The position numbers and the translations under genes were made by a program. Below the pieces are notes generated by a model that was given only the letters and a program-made list of their open reading frames with translations, searched no databases and was not told the DNA's origin. Below are positions 22,190 through 26,303 of a stretch of DNA of 26,303 nucleotides, piece after piece. Positions within the stretch are counted from its first letter, which is position 1. Each line of letters starts with the position of its first letter. Source of the DNA: JBHENN01 sp046262015 (GTDB lineage: Bacteria > Actinomycetota > CADDZG01 > WHSQ01); contig JBHENN010000054.1 in NCBI GenBank assembly GCA_046262015.1, forward strand, positions 1 through 26,303, in the 5' to 3' direction.

Positions 22190-22479
22190 CGGCGCAGCTC
22201 CTCCCGGATCGCGCGCAGCTCGTCCGCAGTGATCTCGCCGCGCGCGAAGCGCTCCTCGGCGATGGCGAGGGCCGACGGGACGCGCGCGCTCTCGCCCTCG
22301 GGGAGCGCGATCCACAAGATGATGTAGGGCAGCAGCCCGAACCCGGCGAACAGGATCGAAGCCGCCCAGACCGCCCGCACGAGGGTCGGGTCGAGGTCGA
22401 AGTGCGCGGCCACCCCGGCGGCGACGCCGGCGACCATCCGGTTCTCCGTGGAGCGCATCAACCGGCCCCGGGCCATCAC
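22186..22479 (-). CDS. PspC-domain protein with C-terminal SHOCT motif
   Basis: A 97-aa protein. The PspC domain covers about residues 8-62: RSTENRMVAGVAAGVAAHFD, DPTLVRAVWAASILFAGFGL, and a second hydrophobic stretch YIILWIALPEG. A SHOCT motif follows (AEERFARGEITADELRAIRE). PspC is a small membrane protein tied to envelope stress in other bacteria. The start is GTG 22479 or ATG 22476; GAGGA at 22491-22487 fits the GTG best (7 nt). It begins 3 nt after the acetyl-CoA synthetase stop and overlaps the next gene by 4 nt, so all three form one operon. Confidence 0.85.
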   Translation of the reverse strand: MMARGRLMRSTENRMVAGVAAGVAAHFDLDPTLVRAVWAASILFAGFGLLPYIILWIALPEGESARVPSALAIAEERFARGEITADELRAIREELRR

Positions 22480-22482
22480 GCC

Positions 22483-24453
22483 CTAGTCCTCGGAAGCTTT
22501 CGCCGAATCTGCCTTGACCCGGATCTCGTCGAGGATCGGAGCGTTCTGGAGCGTCGTGACGTCCCCCAAAGTGCGCCCTTCGGCGACGTCGCGCAACAGC
22601 CGCCGCATGATCTTGCCGGAGCGCGTCTTCGGAAGGTCGTCGGTGAGAACGATCGAATGCGGACGCGCGATCTTCCCGATGACCTTGGCGACGTGGTCGC
22701 GCAGCTCGCGCGCCAGCGCGTCGTCACCGTGCGTGCCCGACTTGGGGGTGACGAACGCGACGATCGTCTCGCCCTCTTGCGGATGCTTCCGTCCGACGAC
22801 GGCCGCCTCGGCCACGCCTGGATGGTCGACCAGGGCCGACTCGACCTCGTACGTAGAGATGCGATGACCGGCGACGTTCATGACGTCGTCGACGCGGCCC
22901 AGGAGCCAGAAATAGCCGTCGTCGTCGAGCTTGGCGCCGTCGCCGGGGAAGTAGGTCTCGTCGCCGTACTTGGAGAAGTAGGTTTCCCGGTAGCGGTCGT
23001 CGTCCTTGAAGATCGTGCGGCACATCGCCGGCGCGGGGCGTGTGAGCACGAGGTAGCCGGCGCCCCCGCGGCCGACGGGCTCACCCTTGTCGTCGAACAC
23101 GTCCGCGCCCACGCCTGGATACGGTTTCGTCGCGGAGCCCGGTTTCAGCGTGGTGATCCCCGGGAGCGGCGAGATCATGATGCAGCCGGTCTCGGTCTGC
23201 CACCACGTGTCGACGATCGGTGTGCGGCCGCCGCCGATGAACTCCTGGTACCAGATCCACGCTTCCGGGTTGATTGGTTCCCCCACGGATCCGAGCAGCC
23301 GCAGCGACGACAGGTCGTGCTTCGTCGCGTACTCGGGCCCCCACTTCATGAAGGTACGAATCGCGGTCGGCGCGGTGTAGAGGATCGTCACGCCGTACTC
23401 CTCGACGATCCTCCACCAGCGGTCCTTGTCGGGGAAGTCCGGCGCGCCCTCGTAGAGGATCGACGTGCACCCGTTCGCGAGCGGGCCGTAGACGATGTAG
23501 GAGTGCCCGGTCACCCATCCGATGTCCGCGGCGCACCAGTAGACGTCGGTGTCGGGCTTGATGTCGAAGATCGAGTGGTGCGTCGAGCTCACCCCGGTGA
23601 GATAACCGCCCGTGGTGTGCACGATGCCCTTGGGCTTTCCAGTGGTGCCCGACGTGTACAGGATGTAGAGCATGTCTTCGGCATCGAGCGTCTCGGCAGG
23701 GCAGTCGTCCGACTGGCGCGCTGTCACTTCCGAATAGACGACATCTCGGCCGGCGCGCATCGCGACGGGCTCGTTGGTGCGGCGAACGACGATCACGGTC
23801 TCGATCGTCGAGGTGCCTTCGAGGGCGTCGTCCGCGTTCTCCTTCAGTGGAACGATCGCTCCGCGCCGGTAGCCGCCGTCTGCGGTGATCAGGACCTTCG
23901 CCTCGGCGTCGTTGATGCGATCCTTCAGTGCTTCCGCGGAGAACCCGCCGAAGACCACCGAGTGCGGCGCGCCGATGCGCGCACACGCCAGCATCGCAGC
24001 GGGTAGCTCCGGGATCATGGGGAGGTAGATCGCGACGCGGTCGCCCTTCTGGATACCCAGCTCCTTGAGCGCATTCGCGAGCCGGCAGACCTCGGCGTGG
24101 AGCTGTGCGTAGGTGATCGTCCTGCGCTCGCCCGGTTCGCCGATCCAGTGATACGCGCTGCGGTCCCCTCCGGCCTCGAGGTGACGGTCCAGGCAGTTGT
24201 GGGAGGCGTTGAGCTTGCCGCCGAGGAACCACTTCTGATGGGGAGGCGTCCACTCGCACACCCGGTCCCAGCGTTCGAACCAGTCGAGGCGCTCGGCCTG
24301 GGAGGCCCACCACCCCTCGAAGTCGGCCTCGCCCTCGCTGTAGACGGAGCTATCCGCGACGTTGGCCTGCTCCGAGAACTTCTCGGGGGGCGGGAAGATC
24401 CGTCGCTCCTCCAGAAGCGCCTCGATCGCCTGGTCGACCCCGCCGTCCGGCAT
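22483..24453 (-). CDS. acs: Acetyl-CoA synthetase (AMP-forming)
   Basis: A 656-aa enzyme making acetyl-CoA from acetate, ATP and CoA by way of acetyl-AMP; the length is normal. Key elements: the opening EKFSEQANV, ERTITYAQLH-like region, YLPMIPELPAAMLACARIGA, the P-loop-like YTSGTTGKPKG, the DIGWVTGHSYIVYGPL strand, TWWQTETG (adenine and acyl site), the hinge LLGRVDDVMNVAGHRIST, and PKTRSGKIMRR with the invariant Lys614, the residue controlled by acetylation in other bacteria. The ATG at 24453 has GGGAGGG about 9 nt upstream. Start sites farther upstream lack family similarity. It heads an operon with the PspC-SHOCT and SHOCT genes and is divergent from the gene at 24513. Confidence 0.95.
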   Translation of the reverse strand: MPDGGVDQAIEALLEERRIFPPPEKFSEQANVADSSVYSEGEADFEGWWASQAERLDWFERWDRVCEWTPPHQKWFLGGKLNASHNCLDRHLEAGGDRSAYHWIGEPGERRTITYAQLHAEVCRLANALKELGIQKGDRVAIYLPMIPELPAAMLACARIGAPHSVVFGGFSAEALKDRINDAEAKVLITADGGYRRGAIVPLKENADDALEGTSTIETVIVVRRTNEPVAMRAGRDVVYSEVTARQSDDCPAETLDAEDMLYILYTSGTTGKPKGIVHTTGGYLTGVSSTHHSIFDIKPDTDVYWCAADIGWVTGHSYIVYGPLANGCTSILYEGAPDFPDKDRWWRIVEEYGVTILYTAPTAIRTFMKWGPEYATKHDLSSLRLLGSVGEPINPEAWIWYQEFIGGGRTPIVDTWWQTETGCIMISPLPGITTLKPGSATKPYPGVGADVFDDKGEPVGRGGAGYLVLTRPAPAMCRTIFKDDDRYRETYFSKYGDETYFPGDGAKLDDDGYFWLLGRVDDVMNVAGHRISTYEVESALVDHPGVAEAAVVGRKHPQEGETIVAFVTPKSGTHGDDALARELRDHVAKVIGKIARPHSIVLTDDLPKTRSGKIMRRLLRDVAEGRTLGDVTTLQNAPILDEIRVKADSAKASED

Positions 24454-24500
24454 GTTCGCGTCCCTCCCCGCTAATCCGACCGTTCCCCAGGGCGATGGCC

Positions 24501-24506
24501 TAGCCT
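24501..24506 (+). promoter_or_regulatory. TAGCCT -10-like box of a probable leaderless promoter (DUF3499-like gene)
   Basis: TAGCCT ends 6 nt before the ATG at 24513, and no Shine-Dalgarno lies between. Transcription would begin at or beside the start codon. Confidence 0.4.
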
Positions 24507-24512
24507 CCTGCC

Positions 24513-24824
24513 ATGACATTGTGCTCCAAGCCGGGCTGCCAGCACACCGGCGCCGCGGTCCTCGCCTACGACTACGCCGACCGCAGCGCGTTCCTCGAGG
24601 ATGCCGTCGTGGGAGAGCTCTCCCCGCACGTCTACGTGCTCTGTCAGAGCTGCGCGGCCGCCATCACCCCTCCCCGGGGCTGGACCCTGGACGACCGGAG
24701 GAAGGAGCCGGCTCTGTTCCTGGAGCGACTGGAGGAGCGGCGCGCCGCCGGGACTGCCCCCGCGCCCGAGACACCCGGCGACACGACCGCCGCTCGTCAG
24801 GTGTTCTTCGGGTCCAGCGGGTAG
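24513..24824 (+). CDS. DUF3499-like small Cys-containing protein of actinobacteria
   Basis: A 103-aa protein. Two pairs of Cys stand at CSKPGC (residues 4 and 9) and LCQSC (about 44 and 47), with AVLAYDYADRSAFLED and PHVYVLCQSCAAAITPPRGW between and after. This is the outline of the DUF3499 family, restricted as far as I know to actinobacteria: C-x-x-x-G-C, a tyrosine-rich strand, and ...C..H/C....PRGW. The Cys pattern suggests a zinc-binding fold; the function is not known. The C-terminal 30 residues are low-complexity (Ala/Pro/Arg). Probably leaderless (TAGCCT 6 nt upstream). The next gene begins 72 nt downstream. Confidence 0.75.
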   Translation: MTLCSKPGCQHTGAAVLAYDYADRSAFLEDAVVGELSPHVYVLCQSCAAAITPPRGWTLDDRRKEPALFLERLEERRAAGTAPAPETPGDTTAARQVFFGSSG

Positions 24825-24896
24825 CGACCGGTAAGTTTAGGTAACGGCTCGTACCCAAGCCGCGGCCCGCCGCGGCCCACGGATCTGAGAGGAACG

Positions 24897-25226
24897 GTGG
24901 CGGTCGACAAGCGCCTGCTCGCGCAGCTGAGGGAGCTGGACCGCCATGATCTCCGCCGGGTCCTCATCGTGGTGCGGGGGCTGTTGACCTCGGTCGGCGA
25001 CGACGCCGGGAGCCCCGACGAGAGCGCGCACGGCGGCTCGGTCACCTACCGCCGGGAGGCCGTGCGGTGCGGCAAGCCTGGGTGCGCATCGTGCCCCCAT
25101 GGCCCGTACTGGTACGCCTATTACCGCGAGGACGGCCGTCTACGCAGTCGCTATATAGGCCGCGACCTCCCATCCGACGTCAAGGCGGTCGAGGACGGCC
25201 CGGGGAGGAGCGATCTTCCGGGCTAG
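24897..25226 (+). CDS. Small Cys/Tyr-rich protein, CGKPGC type (DUF6788-like)
   Basis: A 109-aa protein. The N-terminal half is a helix of leucines, basic residues and Asp (KRLLAQLRELDRHDLRRVL). The second half has C-G-K-P-G-C-x-x-C followed by PHGPYWYAYYREDGRLRSRYIG. This CGK.GC-C-HGPYWY pattern resembles the uncharacterised family I recall as DUF6788, which looks like a nucleic-acid-binding zinc knuckle; that reading is inference. GTG 24897 is preceded by GAGAGGA about 4 nt away. TAAGTT at 24832-24837 is a possible -10, giving a leader of about 50 nt. The zinc-ribbon gene follows 81 nt downstream. Confidence 0.65.
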   Translation: MAVDKRLLAQLRELDRHDLRRVLIVVRGLLTSVGDDAGSPDESAHGGSVTYRREAVRCGKPGCASCPHGPYWYAYYREDGRLRSRYIGRDLPSDVKAVEDGPGRSDLPG

Positions 25227-25307
25227 ACGGCCGGCGAGCATGATGTGAGGATTTCGGGGCAAGAGATCCTTAGGGCGGCCACCAGGTCGACCCGGAGGGG
25301 GAGCGCG

Positions 25308-25484
25308 ATGGAGTGTCCAGAGTGCCGCGGCCGTGACACGGTCCAGATCGAGATTCGCCTGCGCGAGCGCGACAGCGTCCAGTTCTTCTCGTGCCGTCGC
25401 TGCGAGAACAAGTGGTGGGAGCGGGGCGGGGACACGATCGCCCTGGACGAGGTCCTGGACCTGGCCGCACACAGGGACGGTTGA
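25308..25484 (+). CDS. Small zinc-ribbon protein resembling the TFIIS C-terminal domain
   Basis: A 58-aa protein with two CxxC pairs: Cys3/Cys6 (CPEC) and Cys29/Cys32 (CRRC). From Val12 to Cys29 it aligns without a gap to the eukaryotic/archaeal TFIIS ribbon (T-Q-V-Q-T-R-S-A-D-E-P...F-x-x-C): Gln13, Arg17, Phe26 and the Cys match, and a Trp follows the last Cys at the same distance. The acidic DE pair that TFIIS uses for RNA cleavage is Glu20-Arg21 here, so cleavage chemistry would be altered or absent. The ATG at 25308 has GGAGGGGGAG upstream. A GTG at 25245 would add 21 residues with no match. Role unknown; RNA polymerase binding is a hypothesis. Confidence 0.7.
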   Translation: MECPECRGRDTVQIEIRLRERDSVQFFSCRRCENKWWERGGDTIALDEVLDLAAHRDG

Positions 25485-25695
25485 CGCCGAGGGTTCTCTG
25501 GTGAAGCTGCGGGCGCTCCGAGCTCTGGATCTCCGACTTCCGGCATCAGGTGCCAGTTGAGGGGGTCGTGCCGGTGCGCTCCGGGATCGAGACGGATCTC
25601 GACCGCGGGGCGGGGTGTCGTCATTCCGGCTTCAGAGCGCCCGCAAGTCGTGGCCTAGTGGTCGTCCCCTCTCTCGACGCGTGGTTCCATTATGT
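25485..25695. other. Intergenic stretch without a recognisable gene
   Basis: Between the zinc-ribbon gene and the terminator-like hairpin I see no convincing gene. TCGAGA-CGGA-TCTCGA (25587-25602) is a small perfect hairpin. A minus-strand frame runs through it (about 25480-25624) but reads as low-complexity Arg/Pro/Ala and continues antisense to the zinc-ribbon gene, so I treat it as a shadow. Confidence 0.4.
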
Positions 25696-25726
25696 CGCGC
25701 GCATCTAGCGCGCGCCAGACCCTTTT
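25696..25726 (+). terminator. GC-rich hairpin followed by a T run, intrinsic terminator candidate
   Basis: CGCGCGC (25696-25702) pairs with GCGCGCG (25708-25714) across the 5-nt loop ATCTA, and TTTT follows at 25723-25726 after CCAGACC. It would end rightward transcription of the zinc-ribbon operon. The T run is 8 nt from the stem, which weakens the call. It sits against the stop of the converging GNAT gene. Confidence 0.45.
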
Positions 25727-26303
25727 CACGGATCGCCGGAACGGCCTCTGGTGATCACCCCGTGGCCCGCCGGAGGGACCGACACGGCTGTGGTCCCCAG
25801 GCGCCTGCGGAAGGACAGCTCGAAACGGGGCGTGAAGCCCGCCTTGTCGATCGCCCGTAGCGACGGGGCGTTGGTTGCCTCGGTGGCGATCCAGAGGGTT
25901 TCCGCCCCCTCGGCGCCAAGCGTTCGTCCGATCCCCGCCAGAGCGAACGGATAGATCCCCCTACCCCGGGCCGACGGGGCCGTGAAGGACTCGAACACGT
26001 AGGCGTCGCCGGGAGGAGGAGTGAACCAGCGGGCCACCTCTCCCATCCAGGTGGCTCCGGTGGCCACCCAGGTGGCATGAACGAGGCGGTCGTGGGTGAG
26101 CACGAAGAAGCACCGCTGACCGCGGCCGAGCCGCTCGGCGAACGTGGCCGGGGTGTCGGTGCCGACCGCGCGGGCGTAGCGGGGGCCGTCCGCAGGGCTC
26201 GCCTCGTGGAGCTGGCCCCCGCCGGGGCCGGCGGGCGGGGCCTGGGGAGAAGGGCCGGGTTCGGGCGGCGGGCCCGGGGCGGGGCGGGTGAGAACGATCA
26301 CGG
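25726..26303 (-). CDS. GNAT-family N-acetyltransferase (5' end at or beyond the window edge)
   Basis: About 191 residues are in view. The first 45 or so are Pro/Gly-rich and do not look like part of the fold. The domain follows: FAERLGRGQRCFFVLTHDRL, then WFTPPPGDAYVFESFTAPSARGRGIYPFALAGIGRTL with the acetyl-CoA pyrophosphate loop (R-G-R-G-I-Y), then the final LWIATEATNAPSLRAIDKAGF, the Asn and helix typical of motif B. These enzymes transfer acetyl from acetyl-CoA to an amine; the acceptor is unknown. A GTG at 26301 is the first possible start but has no room for a ribosome site in the window, so the gene may begin farther right. Confidence 0.75.
   Translation of the reverse strand, partial: VIVLTRPAPGPPPEPGPSPQAPPAGPGGGQLHEASPADGPRYARAVGTDTPATFAERLGRGQRCFFVLTHDRLVHATWVATGATWMGEVARWFTPPPGDAYVFESFTAPSARGRGIYPFALAGIGRTLGAEGAETLWIATEATNAPSLRAIDKAGFTPRFELSFRRRLGTTAVSVPPAGHGVITRGRSGDP

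Noticed and set aside
25223..25624. Minus-strand frame of 133 codons across the zinc-ribbon gene
   Set aside because: Beyond its first 40 residues it is the reverse of the zinc-ribbon gene and Arg/Ser-rich; no ribosome site and no family pattern.
1..26303. Mobile element, integrase, CRISPR array or toxin-antitoxin pair
   Set aside because: No transposase or recombinase motifs, no terminal inverted repeats with target duplications, and no regularly spaced direct repeats were seen; gene content and composition look like ordinary chromosome throughout.

Overview
The window is very GC-rich (by eye about two thirds G+C or more) and codes densely on both strands. The gene content points to the phylum Actinomycetota: a six-gene mce lipid-import operon, two F420-type oxidoreductases, a DUF3499-type protein, an LAXTG sorting signal, PspC/SHOCT proteins, and several genes whose start codon sits 6-9 nt after a TANNNT box with no Shine-Dalgarno, as in leaderless actinobacterial mRNAs. 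Exact taxonomy cannot be read from the sequence. An acidimicrobial or other non-mycobacterial lineage is a guess, based partly on the mce ATPase being inside the operon.

Layout. 1-139: start of a minus-strand membrane protein, cut by the window edge. It is separated from a PPOX/F420-type flavoprotein (299-709, +) by a promoter region packed with overlapping palindromes (168-213). 706-993 (-) is a pterin-4a-carbinolamine dehydratase and 1110-2126 (+) a luciferase-like F420-dependent oxidoreductase. 2136-12345 (-) is one compact operon, read from high to low coordinate: ATPase, two YrbE/MlaE permeases, six MCE proteins in the canonical A-F order with the lipoprotein fifth, and a Mce-associated protein. 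Most MCE junctions are 4-nt ATGA/GTGA overlaps.

12487-16041 (+), divergent from the mce operon, encodes two acyl-CoA dehydrogenase subunits that look like a heteromeric pair, then an apparent fusion of an SCP2-like lipid-binding domain to an alpha/beta hydrolase. A third, canonical acyl-CoA dehydrogenase lies at 16144-17292 (-). The combination suggests import of a sterol-like or other hydrophobic substrate through Mce, followed by CoA-ester oxidation. The substrate is inference.

17365-18830 (+) is a YgfZ-type protein followed by a metallo-beta-lactamase-fold hydrolase. 19034-20650 (+) is a membrane-anchored molybdopterin (sulfite-oxidase-family) enzyme. 20737-21543 (-) is an alpha/beta hydrolase. 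21619-21996 (+) is a small secreted protein with an LADTG sorting-like motif; its end overlaps, tail to tail, the last gene of a minus-strand operon (24453 to 21944) of acetyl-CoA synthetase, PspC-SHOCT protein and SHOCT membrane protein. 24513-25484 (+) holds three small Cys-rich proteins: DUF3499-like, a CGKPGC protein (DUF6788-like), and a 58-aa zinc ribbon that aligns without gaps to the TFIIS C-terminal ribbon. The window ends in a minus-strand GNAT acetyltransferase (25726-26303, probably partial). I saw no tRNA, rRNA, CRISPR array, insertion sequence or integrase. The leads most worth following are the SCP2-hydrolase fusion beside the mce operon, the TFIIS-like ribbon, the unusual mceA start, and the palindrome cluster at the left end.
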